Shown one piece after another: positions 47,141 through 58,796 of a DNA stretch of 64,000 bases. The DNA is from Theristus sp. LFF4_11 (taxonomy: Eukaryota > Nematoda > Chromadorea > Monhysterida > Xyalidae): the NCBI GenBank assembly GCA_030248135.1, contig JASANC010000843.1, forward strand, positions 1 to 64,000, written 5' to 3'. Both the position numbers and the translations under genes were made by a program. Within the stretch, counting starts at the first letter, position 1. Each line of letters opens with the position of its first letter. The notes beneath the pieces are model-generated. The model was not told where the DNA came from. It searched no databases and saw only the letters and a list, made by a program, of their open reading frames with translations.

Positions 47141-49244
47141 TCACACGCGTGGAGAAACAAGTTTCAACAGCAACCGTTGGTAATCACCACTGGTATCGTC
47201 TTTTATGGCACGTGCCAGCGTTTTCTTGTATTTTGTCTGATACTCCTCTTTGATGTCTTCAAGGTCTATCTGAATCCAATTTAAAATACTTTAAAAGCTT
47301 CAATCCGCAACACACATGCGCATTTCAAATAAACTCGCTTCAATAAAAGCTGCAGACCTCACTACGACTGACGATGACCCGAATTAATGTCTCATCGTTG
47401 GTGCCCATTCCTTTCAGCGAGTCGTGCAAAGTTTCCGCAAAGAAACCAGGTGGATTTTTGGCGATTTTCACTGCATGTTAGAAAAACCTATTCGTCGATT
47501 TGTTTTTGAAAGATCACTGCAGAACCAACAAAACATAGCTCGTACCAATGGCCAGCAGGGCTTCTTGCATATCGCCGCTGAACTCTTTGCGAATGTCGTT
47601 CTCTAAGTCATGTTTTGTTCGACGTTTGTATTCATCACAAGTTGCGCGTAGTTGGGGCATGCTGCGTAAACACATGATATGGTTGAACACCGCTTCATCG
47701 GTGCCAAGTTTCTCGACGCCAGCCTGTATAAATCGAAGAACGTACACTATTGACATTAAAAGGGGAACACCACTAATTTTAGGCCTATGACCGCCAACCA
47801 CCTACTACATCCACTCGCAATGCCGACTAACCGCCAACAGTTTTTGTGCATCTTGCGAAGCCAGCTCCCAGTCGATGCCTTCGCGCTCATCGCGATCGGC
47901 ATTCAGCAACGAAACGCACAAGTGGCTGAAGTCACCGGACGTTTCAGCCAAAATGTCGCCTTCTAAGTTACGGCGAAATTCAGCAAAGTATGCTTCTCTG
48001 AGTAGCTCAAGCTCCTGAAGATTTTAAAATAAAAATAGGTGGTGTTCATGTGACAAGAAAAGCCAATAATGAAAAAGAAAAATGCATACGGAATTCGGTC
48101 GTGTGCAGACAATTTCAATCAGACACTTCTGATCTGTTCCAGAGCCCTGAAATAAACAACGCAATAATAATTATTTCAACGAGATTGTTTATTGCGGCCC
48201 GGCCGAAATGCAAATGGATTCAGTGGCAGTAATGAAAGAATTGGTTTCGTTTATTTTTTTTCAGTTGAAATTTCGCCGGGCCACAAGCCCACAATCAATT
48301 TACCTTTTTGCTCCGTGTTCCGTTGTAATTCTATCAAAAAGTACTCATGCACAAAAACATCAGTGAATTGTAAGTTCAACAGCATGCAAAGAATGAGGAT
48401 GCAAGTCGCCATATTGATGTTCATTAACAGAATTCATAAAGGTCGAACAACCATACTTTTCTGATACAGTTTTCTAACCATTACTATAACTAAGAGTACT
48501 GCATTCTGCGTCAACAAATATCAGTCTTACCGATCCGCCCTGATAGTAACAAAATCAACAATATCAACATAAATGATATAATCAAAAATAAAAACAACTG
48601 AAAAGTGTTGAAAACAAAAAAAACGTAAATCATAAGCATACATACATTGGTCAAACAAACATTTTAACTTTTACTAAGAAGTAAAAATATTTGTGAACGT
48701 ACCACAATCGCTTTCCGCATGCAGTGTGCATCGTAGAAATGGGAAGGGCACATTAATGCCAAAATTAAATCAAGAAAGTGACCTCCCAGCTCGTCTTCGA
48801 AGTCGCTGATCAAATCCTGTTGAAATTATTAGTTAGACATTAAAAATCGTTGCCTTAATGTTATAAATTAAAACTTTTGAAATTACAAAAGATAAAATAT
48901 TCTTTCGCCCTTTCACCTTTCCATACATTGTCTTGTACCGTTTTTTGATGGTTTGTCGCTGCGCGTTTGTATGACTGGCAACAACATTGACGATTGCCTT
49001 TTCATCAGTGCCTAAAATACAAGTTGTTGTTGAAGTTGTTGCCTAACATCGTTGAAATCCTAGCGAAAACACTGTGGAAATTTTGCAGAACGGTAGCCAA
49101 ACAGCATGAAATGGTCTTACCTAGCCCTTTGAATGCCTGTCTCAAAATTTCTGCGGATTTTTCCGGGTCGAATTCGTTTTTTGGTACTCCTTTGATTGTG
49201 CCCTTGAAAGAAGAAAAAACATTTTTGTTATAGTGATTTTTCAT
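47141..49244 (-). CDS. Annexin, four-repeat calcium-dependent phospholipid-binding protein
   Basis: About eight exons ending at a TGA at 47141. The start is uncertain: the ATG at 49244 ([16 protein letters not shown]...) is open, but TTTCAAG before GGCACA could be an acceptor with an upstream start exon. Repeat 1: [25 protein letters not shown]...[17 protein letters not shown]. Repeat 2: [14 protein letters not shown]...[21 protein letters not shown]. Repeat 3: [18 protein letters not shown]...[13 protein letters not shown]. Repeat 4: [18 protein letters not shown]...[33 protein letters not shown]. Type II calcium loops (GxGT) are good in repeats 1, 2 and 4 but the glycine is replaced in repeat 3 (EKLGTD). 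The N-terminal head is short. It acts at the cytoplasmic face of membranes. Confidence 0.9.
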
Positions 49245-50280
49245 ATTGTCATCTGAAGAATTTAGTGTGTTTAGGCTTGGTAGGCAGAAAAATTGAAACA
49301 ATATTGAAACGCTGCAATTTTTAAGGAAATCGAGCTCTACAGTCTAAACTTCACAAAGATGACCACATTCACATGAAAAAGTTGACAAAGTTTTGACATA
49401 CACTCTGCTACGGTATGGCCGCACAGACAAATCAGATTTTTGCAGGCAAAAGAGTTCCGCAATTTGATTTACAATGTTGTTATACATTGTAGTGGAACGT
49501 CATGTCTACAGTGTACGTTGTATTTGAAGACTCTGCCCGTAAACGTGGACGTAGTTCGTGCGGCCACACCCCGTTCATTACCGTATTACCTCCAATAAAC
49601 CCCCATGGGGGATTAATACGTCAGCGAATTTTAGGGGTGGGGTTTATTGGTGGCGGGGGGATTATTGGTGGGGGGGTTATTTACAAACAAATTCTAGGGG
49701 TGGGGGTTTGTTGAAAAATGGCAAAAGTACCTTGCATGGCAGGCAAGAAAGTCACAGAAACTTCTACTTTTCACAGAGATTTCCTTTTGTAACAGCCTTT
49801 TGTAATGAAATTACCATTAATTAACTCATCTCTTTGGGGCCTTTGGTAGCTCAATTTCATCAATATCACTGCATTCAGCCACTGAATTCGCTGGGTATGT
49901 GTTACAAACAGGTTTCCAATTAATCCCCATGGGGGATTATCCCACAAAATTTATCCGGCACGTCACGTCTCATTCATGGAGCAAAAAACAGCAACCCAGC
50001 ACGTCACGTTATCTTTAGAAAACGTGCTCGTTTATATAAGCATTCATACTCGACGTGCCGTGACGTGACGTGCCGGATGAACGTATATGCGTCGTGCATG
50101 AATTGACTTTAATTCTGGTTTGAAAAGTTGTGATTGCGCGTCGAAAAAAAAAACGAGAAAATTGATTTTTTTGGAATTTTTCTTCGTTACGTAGCCTCCT
50201 TTGGTCGGATTGTGCGAAGTTTTGCACATTTCTAACAAATTCTTCCAAGAACATCCCCTGAAAATTTCATCCAAATCGGT
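49245..50280. other. Repeat-rich intergenic DNA with a G-rich block and CACGTCACGT palindromes
   Basis: Two CCCATGGGGGATTA copies occur (about 49603 and 49927). About 49633-49712 is G-rich on the + strand. About 49960-50090 has several CACGTCACGT words and an inverted GTGACGTGACGTGCCGG, resembling 40-180. Not coding. About 50200-50342 is the end of a dispersed element (CCACCCTGTAT). Confidence 0.45.
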
Positions 50281-50413
50281 TCATTGGTTGGCAAAATATG
50301 AGCTGTCAAAAGGTGATACAGTACTTATGCGCCACCCTGTATATGTACTATGAGAGTTGTTAAAACGATTTAAAAATATGTAAACAAATACATATACATT
50401 TATATACATGTAT

Positions 50414-50838
50414 ATTATAAATATAAATATTCCGCATGAGAACACTGTAGCGGCACGCACTCTTGTCCGAAACAGATACAAAAGTGACATCGGATACGCG
50501 AGCGAGGCACGTCTCACAGAGATTTCGTCCAAGCTGCTACTGTTTAGTGTGTCGTGGCGCAGTCGATTGTGCCGATCATTTGCAGTCACTGCAGCTCCAT
50601 TCTTTTGCAAAGTGTTCGTTGAATCAACAGAAAACGACGTGACGTTAGCTAATTTGTTTTTCTTCGGACTACTTTCGTTGGTATTTTTTAGGTGCATATT
50701 TTTCGACGTCGTATTATCTACTTGATCACTGTTTGAAACAACGGCAGCAGTTTCATTTTCGTTGCTCGAATTGACAGTTACGCCAACAGCACTGCTATTC
50801 GACTGACTATCTCTAGCGGTAGCATTTGCAGTTGCCAT
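50414..50838 (-). CDS. Asn/Ser/Thr-rich hypothetical protein, probable first exon
   Basis: An ATG at 50838 opens about 140 codons: MATANATARDSQSNSSAVGV..., a low-complexity Asn/Ser/Thr/Val region with several N-x-S/T sites, a basic patch (SPKKNKLANV), then SSSLDEISVRRASLAYPMSL, which includes a PKA-like RRAS. The open frame continues to 50281 but becomes AT-rich (FIFIIYMYINVYVFVYIF) beyond about 50440, where a donor (GTGTTC or similar) may end the exon. I find no following exon. The composition is better than random, but no family is recognised and the sequence borders transposon DNA. It could be a lineage-specific gene or spurious. Confidence 0.35.
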
Positions 50839-51495
50839 AGTACTGCTATCTAGTTGCGTTATTGGCTTCTTTAGAAGCAACTTCTTTATTAATTTATCGA
50901 CTTTTTATGAAGGCAACCGAGACAGATTTGTGCTGTGCATGATAAACCACAGTAAAATGCTGCAGTTATATTGACACATCTTACACGTCTGTAAATATAT
51001 TTCGTAATAACATTGCGGGTTTAACATTTTCAAGGTCCACGTGTACACTGTATATTACATGAAGTTAGCTGTATTCGAAACTACTAAGTGTTAATGAGCT
51101 ACATGTACACATACATGTATATGTAGGCTATTCGCTACCTCAGCTTCGTTACAAAAGACATCTTGCATATCGATTGGTACACGAGTAGTCCCAACGTAAA
51201 ACGTGATAACTAACAACAGATCAATTTTCTAGTATCGTTTGAAAGGATAAGCGACATTTTTTACCATTTCGGTGTTTAACTTAAATACATTGAACAAAAT
51301 TTGGAACGAAAGATGACCTGACCTCTCCTCAGCCTGTGTACAGATGAATAAAGCAAAAACCGCTCCTCATTAGATGCCACTTATTACTTCACATTCTCTA
51401 AAAGATCCACGCACATTTATAGAGAAAAACAACCCAGAGGACCAAAAGAACTAAATCGAAAAAGCATTTTTTAGGGCACGGTAAATACATGCAAG
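50839..51495. other. Intergenic DNA
   Basis: AT-rich; nothing recognised apart from short ACATGTA-rich patches. Confidence 0.35.
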
Positions 51496-52432
51496 TACAG
51501 GGTAAACCAAAAAGGTTTCAACTTCAAAATGCTCTCACTGGTTTGTGCCGAAATGTTTCGAACTGAAAACTGGAACCCTATCAGAACACTTTGGGAGGTT
51601 TTTGACAATATTTTGTATGTAGCCCTTATCACTCACCACAGCAGAATATCTGTATGAAACATGAAACATGAAAAACAACACATGAAAAATCGACAAATGT
51701 TGTGAAATTCACACAGTTGATTTAGGTGTAACAAATATCAAATAATAAAGGTTGGTGACAACAGAGTGTTCACAATACAAAAAAAGGTGAAACAGCTATA
51801 CGCACGCACATCTAGTAGCTTAGAAATGCCGAATTCCGAATGCCGAATTGCATGTGAGCAGTCTTTGATCACTCCGATGTTTCACTTCAAGTCTGAGTGT
51901 GTGTATGCGGTTCTGCTCAGAACAGATGCGATTTAATCAAACGCAATTTATTTTTTTATTTTTTTCAATCACACAATTTGCCGCTCTGATTTTTCACCAT
52001 AGCAGACCGATTGTTTTTTTTGCAGTGCGACGTTGGACTGCGGCAATAAGTGCTGCTTCTGAGCCTCCGTCATCGCATGGACGCAACGAGCAGCTGTCGA
52101 AGCGCCAACTGGCAGAGATGGTAAAGAAGAAGATGAGGAGGAACCTTTAAGACTGCCTGCCTGGATGCGAATCTAGACGATGATCTGGACGTTTATGAGC
52201 AATGCTAAACAATGAGATTATCGATGAACCTTGTTTTTATGTCAAGAATTGCTAATTTTTAGAATTACACTGTAAAAACAAACTGAAACGTGTGTACACC
52301 AATAAAAATTTAGATCCGAAAAAAACTTACTGAAGTGTTCTAACAGTGTTCAAAATTTTTTAAAAAGTCAACGTCTCAGCACAAGCCAGTTAGAGCATTC
52401 TGAAGTTAAAACCTTTTTTGGTTCACCCTGTA
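51496..52432. mobile_element. TA-flanked ACAGGGT element, about 940 bp, transposase relic
   Basis: The left end TACAGGGTAAACCAAAAAGG...AACTTCAAAATGCTC inverts to GAGCATTCTGAAGTT...CCTTTTTTGGTTCACCCTGTA. A short open segment (about 52020-52150; RNEQLSKRQLAEMVKKKMRR) may be a degenerate protein remnant. Non-autonomous. Confidence 0.78.
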
Positions 52433-52513
52433 TTTCAGCAACAAACAGTAACTGTTCTGCATACATCCGCTCCGCTCTTTCTAAAAATCAATTGTTTGAA
52501 CGTGGATTTATTG

Positions 52514-52723
52514 AAACGTGTCCGGACTAAAATGACGTCATTTGCTTTAAAAACGTCCGTTTGTCAAAATACAGGCACCAACATTTCAGTTTGTTTGGGG
52601 TGACTGATTCGACATTCACGATTTGTTTATGGGAAGAAATCGGCGAAACGGAAAGTCTAGTTCGCTGTGAACGACAAGCGCATGTTTTGCGGCACATGAC
52701 GTCACTTCGGTGGGACACGTTTA
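52514..52723. mobile_element. MITE, AAACGTGTCC family (copy 2)
   Basis: AAACGTGTCCGGACTAAAATGACGTCATTTGC at the left and GACGTCACTTCGGTGGGACACGTTT at the right; body matches copies at 23793 and 59000. Confidence 0.78.
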
Positions 52724-53744
52724 AAAAATAGGTCACATTATTCATTACCCAAACTGTTCACACGTCGTTTTGTGCTCCAGCACCAAACAAAAACACCACA
52801 GCAGGCCTATATGAATTCATGATTGATCGGATGATCTGAAAACCAAAAGAAACATCAGCTGGTGGTTCCTGCATTTCGCAATATAAAATGAATCAAACAG
52901 TCGGTCGAAAATGAATATGATCCAACTTTATATCGCATACATCTTTGAAATGAAGTTCAAATACATTAAACAAAATCAAAGACGGAAACAACAGTAAAAA
53001 CAAATATGATTATCCAAACTATAGATGGGGGTGCTGCTGTAACACACACTCATCTGAAAATTTCTAAACAAAATGCAGCTCCATATGGTTTGATAACGAA
53101 GGCATATATGTTTATGTTGGATGAAGTAAACGGAAAGCGGAAAGGACGGGTGAACTTTTCTTTTTGTAACTAATGGACTATCGTCAAGCCTTCTTAATAC
53201 CCTAGCAACCGTCGGACGCATCACGCTTTCAAATTTTGCTCAAAAGCATCTTAAACAGTCAATATCATGATGATGAAAAACAACAAGAGTGTGAGCTCCA
53301 GGCAGCACATTGCTACTCCATGTTTTGCAACTTCTCCCTAAGTCCATGGGTTTGCTGCGTGTTTTGATGATGTGACGTTAAAATCTCGTTCCAAACATTG
53401 ACGGCGATTTTACGGTAATCTGCATTACGGTATTATTTATTTTGAAAAAAATCCACCTTTTTCAAGTTTTAAAAACAACCGTCGCTTACTCGATAAACTA
53501 GTAGCACATGTACAAATTGTGTGTACATGTATGTACAGTATGTATGTGAAAATATATACTGTATGCCTGAATTTTATGTATGTACCTGTGTATGTATAGC
53601 ATTCCTCAATTTTAAGAAAGTTATACCGTAGTATCAGCAGCAATAATCCTTGCATTAAACACTTAAGAATAATTTAAAGATAATTTCACTTAGCTAATTT
53701 AACACTTAGATAATTTCATATTTTAAAGTAATGATAATCAATAC
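52724..53744. other. Intergenic DNA
   Basis: AT-rich. A TGTACATGTATG-rich stretch lies near 53515-53600. No gene seen. Confidence 0.4.
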
Positions 53745-54036
53745 TATTATCTTTTCGTGCGAAGGAGGCGGACTAATGTTGCATGATGTATGGAAAAGCC
53801 GCACAGGCTGAAAAGCTGTTTCGCGCCCGAACGTAGTTCAAAAATGAAATAAATTTATTCAGTGATAAAAAAGATTCTGATTAGTTTTTTCTCAATTTCT
53901 TGCACAAATCAACGCATCAATGCCGTCAGAACACGTTAAGTTTTGCTGATTTCAAATTGCCGCACAGCCATGAAACATTTTCTCTGTCTGTGCGTGCAAA
54001 CGCATATTGGGACACGTTTAATAAGAAAGAAATAAT
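53745..54036. mobile_element. MITE, TATTATCTTTTCG family (copy 4)
   Basis: TATTATCTTTTCGTGCGAAGGAGGCGG at the left, AAGAAAGAAATAATA at the right; close to copy 3. Confidence 0.72.
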
Positions 54037-54117
54037 ATGATAATTAACATGAATTATTGAAATGCCACCACCACGGCCAGCAAAGCAACAGCTTGTCCTA
54101 AAAGTGCAGCAACTTAA

Positions 54118-55312
54118 AACGTCTTGCACATAAGAGCGGTATGAAATGCCATATGGGGCGCTCGATGGGCAAAAAATGGAATTTTGACATTTTGGGCTAA
54201 AGCGATGCTACTAAGTGTCCTGAGTAAGCGCACAAAATTTTTCGGCCAAACACCTACCGTAACCCGAGTTATAGGCCATTTTATGTGCTGGCCGACGGCG
54301 CCGGTGACTCCGGCGACCGATCGCCGAATTGCATTTTTTGAGCTTTTAAAGCAATTTTAGGCAAATCCAAGGTGACCACGTGAAAGAGGAGAAAATTCTG
54401 AATCAGATCCATTACTTTTTGAGTACGGAATGGCCGAGTAAACATGGCAGCTTTTTTCAGGGTGCAAGGAGCGCGCGAAATTTGAATGACAGAAAAAAGA
54501 CGTTCAGAAACCAGATTGTGTGCCATTTGACGCGTTCATTTAGACTAATGGATTCTTCGTGCTATTCTGTTCATTCTTTCTCCCTTGTACACATGAATAG
54601 GAATTATATTGGCATTTAAAAAAAAAAGACATCTCCTAGTCTGCGGCTGATTCCGCCTTGATGGACTGCCTTATTTATTCGGCCATACTGTACATTTACT
54701 GAATTTTCAGTTTTGGCCTAAAATTCTGGTTTTTGCGGCAAAGATTTTCTTAAAACGCCCTGTTCAGAAATTCGCCGAAAATTTCACGATAATAGAAAGT
54801 TAGCCCAAATTTTGGGCTTCACGGTGATGCTAAAATTGTGCCTGGTTCGGACCATTTTTGCTATATTAAAAACGTTTTCCGCCGGCCTGTTAGCCCAAAA
54901 TGGCAAAAAATGGCTTTTTTGCCATTTTTTCCTAATTCTTGTCTACCAGGGTCAACGCATTCTGCTCGAAACTTGCTGACGTGACTTTCTGCTGTACTTT
55001 GAGAAAGTTTGAAATTTTAAACGACTCAACAGGAACCTATTGAAAAAAAGCGGTTTTTCGGCCGATTACCGTCGAAAATCACTTGGTTACCGGCGTGTTA
55101 CCGTTGATACTGAGAACTATGGAGATGTTATAGTGGTAGACAGTTGGTTTAGTCACATTTCTGGCTGAAAACGGTACTCACGTTGTGACCCGTCATTGAT
55201 TATCGACTTTGTAAAGGCTTTTTTCTTACCAAATGTGGCCAAAATAGCCAAAAATCGCGTTTTTTCGCATATTCTAGTGTATCTGTGTGCACATGTAAGC
55301 TCTACCTGCGTT
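54118..55312. repeat. Left arm of a ~1 kb inverted repeat pair
   Basis: Starts TTAAAACGTCTTGCACATAAG and reads inward to CGCATATTCTAGTGTATCTGTG. The reverse complement is present at 55968-56905 with few mismatches. Interrupted by the insertion at 54424-54692. Confidence 0.85.
54424..54692. mobile_element. TA-inserted MITE nested in the left arm
   Basis: TACGGAATGGCCGAGTAAA at the left inverts to TTTATTCGGCCATACTGTA at the right, flanked by TA. The right arm of the large inverted repeat lacks it and shows the intact empty site (AATGTACTCAAAAAG). Confidence 0.85.
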
Positions 55313-55619
55313 TCAAGTAATTTAGTAATTCTGATTTAAGTGCCTTCCAAGCATCTAAACTAAACGGTAGTTGCTGGTTGTGTGCTGGAAAATGCACGTT
55401 TACTATAAGAGTTGTGGTAAAAACATCCAATATCAAATGGATTTATTTTCGTGATGGAAGTATATGTTTATCCGCACAGGGCTTCTGTAAAATGTCATTC
55501 ATGCGTATAAAACTTATGTTCGAAAAGAACATCAACAAGCTGCAAATAAAAAGTGTCGATTATGTTTCAAATTTTTTTACATCGTTGCTTGTAGCAAGTA
55601 CACATTCGAGCTGTTTAAA

Positions 55620-57485
55620 TCACACTAAATCGGCCATGTGTGTGCGTCTGCCACTGTTCGTCATTTCGTTTTGTGCGTGACCGGCACCTTTGATAGTGAT
55701 GTCTCTCTCGTCATTTGAATCAAAATAACAGTCTCCACAGCAGCTCTGTAGCGCTCGCTTCAAGATGCTTCGATTGACGATGGCCAAGTAGAGTAGACAG
55801 GCGGCAACCACAGTAATCAGCGCAATGACTGCGATGTTTAGGCACAGCTGCAAATACCCAAGCAGCAAATCAAAAATCGACGGAAAACAACATTTTTGCC
55901 AACCAGGGTTCTATTTGGTCTCTAGATTTTTTCAAATCATTTAGAGTATAACTTCAAATTACACAACAGCGAGGATTGCGCAAGTGGAGCTCACATGGGA
56001 ACACAAATACACTAGAATATGCGAAAAAACGCGATTTTTGGCTATTTTGGCCACATTTGGTAAGAAAAAAGCCTTTACAAAGTCGATAATCAATGACGGG
56101 TCACAACGTGAGTACCATTTTCAGCCAGAAATGTAACTAAACCAACTGTCTACCACCATAACATCTCCATATAGTTCTCAGTATCAACGGTAGCACACCG
56201 GTAACCAAGTGATTTTCGACCGAAATCGGCCGAAAAACCGTTTTTTTTCAATAGAACGGGGTTCCTGTTGAGTCGTTTAAAATTTCAAATTTTCTCAAAG
56301 TACAGCAGAGAGTCACGTCAGCAAGTTTCGAGCAGAATGCGTTGACCCTGGTAGACAAGAATTAGAAAAAATGGCAAAAAAGCCATTTTTTGCCATTTTG
56401 GGCTGACAGGCCGGCGGAAAACTTTTTTAATATAGCAAAAATGGTCCGAACCAGGCACAATTTTAGCATCACCGTGAAGCCCAAAATTTGGGCTAACTTT
56501 CTATTATCGTGAAATTTTCGGCGAATTTCTGAACAGGGCGTTTTAAGAAAATCTTTGCCGCAAAAGCCAGAATTTTAGGCCAAAACTGAAAATTCAGTAA
56601 ATGTACTCAAAAAGTAATGGATCTGATTCAGAATTTTCTCCTCTTTCACGTGGTCACCTTGGATTTGCCTAAAATTGCTTTAAAAGCTCAAAAAATGCAA
56701 TTCGGCGATCGGTCGCCGGAGTCACCGGCCCCGTCGGCCAGCACATAAAATGGCCCATAACTCGGGTTACGGTAGGTGTTTGGCCGAAAAATTTTGTGCG
56801 CTTACTCAGGACACTTAGTAGGATCGTTTTAGCCCAAAATGTCAAAATTCCATTTTTTGACCATCGAGCGCTACTCATACCGCTCTTATGTGCAAGACGT
56901 TTTAAGATTGGTGACAGTGGACATACGATACAATGATACTTGACTTCAGATGTGACAACCTAAAACTGAGCAAGCATAATAACTTACTCCAATCGGTTCA
57001 GGCATCCACTGCAAGTCGGGTCGTTCGTCGCTTGGTGTTCGATGTCCTGCAAAAAAATGACACTTTCAGTTATTAAGTTATTCAAACTAATGCAAATTAC
57101 ACACAGCCAGAGAAAAAAAAATTGTACAGTGGCGAGTAAAAGTTTCGGTACGCTGGCAGGGCAGGCACGTACATTTTTTTATCAAAGCATATGTGAAATT
57201 CAATCTTGTCTGATTTTTCATCCTATTCATCATTATCTTCATTCCCTTCATTCAAATTCCCTTATTCTTGACCTACTCTGCACAAAAGGTAGCGATGTTC
57301 CACATGCTACTCAATTTCTGCTGAAACTCACGTCGGTGATGATGGTTCTCAGACTTTCTGCGGTCATCCTGGTTGTGATGGCGACTTCTCGAATAGTTGC
57401 TGTCGTCGTAGCTTTTGCGATGACTGTCGCGTCGATCCGACTCGTCCTCACGCCTCGACCGACTGTGACGACGGTGGTGCGGCAT
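55620..57485 (-). CDS. Small single-pass membrane protein with His/Arg/Ser-rich N-terminus
   Basis: Three exons, all joins in phase. Exon 1: ATG at 57485 to about 57332 (MPHHRRHSRSRREDESDRRD..., HHNQDDRRKSENHHHR). Exon 2: about 57049-56989 (HRTPSDERPDLQWMPEPIG). Exon 3: about 55850 to a TAG at 55620. It starts LCLNIAVIALITVVAACLLY, a transmembrane segment of about 20 residues, followed by a basic-cysteine stretch (KRALQSCCGDCYFD) and an acidic-to-polar tail. About 145 residues, no signal peptide. Charge bias suggests one membrane pass; the cysteines just after TM could be palmitoylated. Family not recognised. The intron before exon 3 contains the right arm of a large inverted repeat, so exon 3 lies between the two arms. 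Confidence 0.6.
55968..56905. repeat. Right arm of the ~1 kb inverted repeat pair
   Basis: Reverse complement of 54118-55312 without the nested insertion. Ends CTTATGTGCAAGACGTTTTAA. Lies in the last intron of the single-pass membrane protein gene. Confidence 0.85.
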
Positions 57486-58796
57486 GATGCTCACCGAATG
57501 TAACAAATAGGATTTTTGTTTTTATTGCAGAACAAAAAGCAGAGACATTTTCTCAAACATATGTAAGCTTGACATTTTCTCTGCGATGGTGGTCATGCAG
57601 GTATCGTAGTTCGCTAACTTTTTTGACAGGCTCACTAAACTACAAAAGAACACAAAAAACTGCAGGCGCAGATCCAATCAGTCACGTGAAACCAAGCCTC
57701 AGCTGACTGACGCTCTGATAGCATTAACTACAAAAATGTACAGTGGATGGATGCGTTCGAGTACTTACTTGGTGCGTCAAAATTTCGCCGCCGCCAATAT
57801 TAGTTTTGGTCATGGGAACTGCATGCATTTGTTCGTTGTGTTTGTTCTGGTTACCAAGCAATGTACACCGCAGTGGGCGTACGTGTACGAGATGTGGGTA
57901 CGCCAATAGCCACCTACATTGTACATTGTACCATGGAGAATTTGCAGACTATTGTTATTATGACCTGCACTTTTTTGCTTGACAAAATAATAGGACTTAT
58001 GTTCCGAATTTAGTGGTCTTTACCATATTTCAAACGCCATGCTGTTTCACAGTCTCTCGAAGCCAGAACAAGAACCGCATTACAAAAGAGGTACAAAAAC
58101 TATAAGCACCAAGAATGATTCAAAATCGAACCGGTCTTTTTCATTTCAAAATTGTTGAGCAAACGGCGTTGTTAACAAACAAAATAGACAACAAAAACAA
58201 ACGTTCAGTCAGCAGCATGTGTGTTTCGGTAGTCAAATAAATCGATTATTCAAATGTTGTTTTAACTTGTTTGCCAATACTCAAATGAGTAATTGAAACG
58301 AATTCATCGGGTTTTGTTTGCCCCGCACAAGTTTGGTATAAAATGAATAATGAATAAAGTCAACAATAAATAATGACCTATGGGTTGGATGGTTGGGTTG
58401 GTACCTGAGTACCGTATGCATTCGACTCTGAAGAAAGTTATTACTGTAATTTGGCGAAATTGTGATTCAAACACAAAATTAAAAAAACCATACAAAAAGC
58501 GTTTTTATCAAACACAGGCAACTGCATTTGATATCCCCCTTCAAATCAACTGCTGTCACTTTCCTGACAAAGCTTGTCTCCGATATGGTTAGATTAGCAG
58601 GTTTGGTTAAGGAATTAACTTAGCTTTACGAAAGTCAAACGAATTCCAACACTAGAGGAGTGTTAAAATAACTGGAACATTGTCTAATGAAGTGGACAAA
58701 AGATTTGTTGAAGCAACAAAGAAAAACAAAGAAAAACAACATGAAGATTTCTACATTGAATGTCGTGCTGTCTATGTAATTCACGCTGTTACGCTC
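57486..58796. other. Intergenic DNA
   Basis: AT-rich; likely promoter of the - strand gene starting at 57485. No other gene. Confidence 0.4.

Noticed and set aside
49502..49714. Gly/Ile-rich ORF (GGGGIIGGGVI)
   Set aside because: Direct translation of a G-rich low-complexity block; other frames are equally open.
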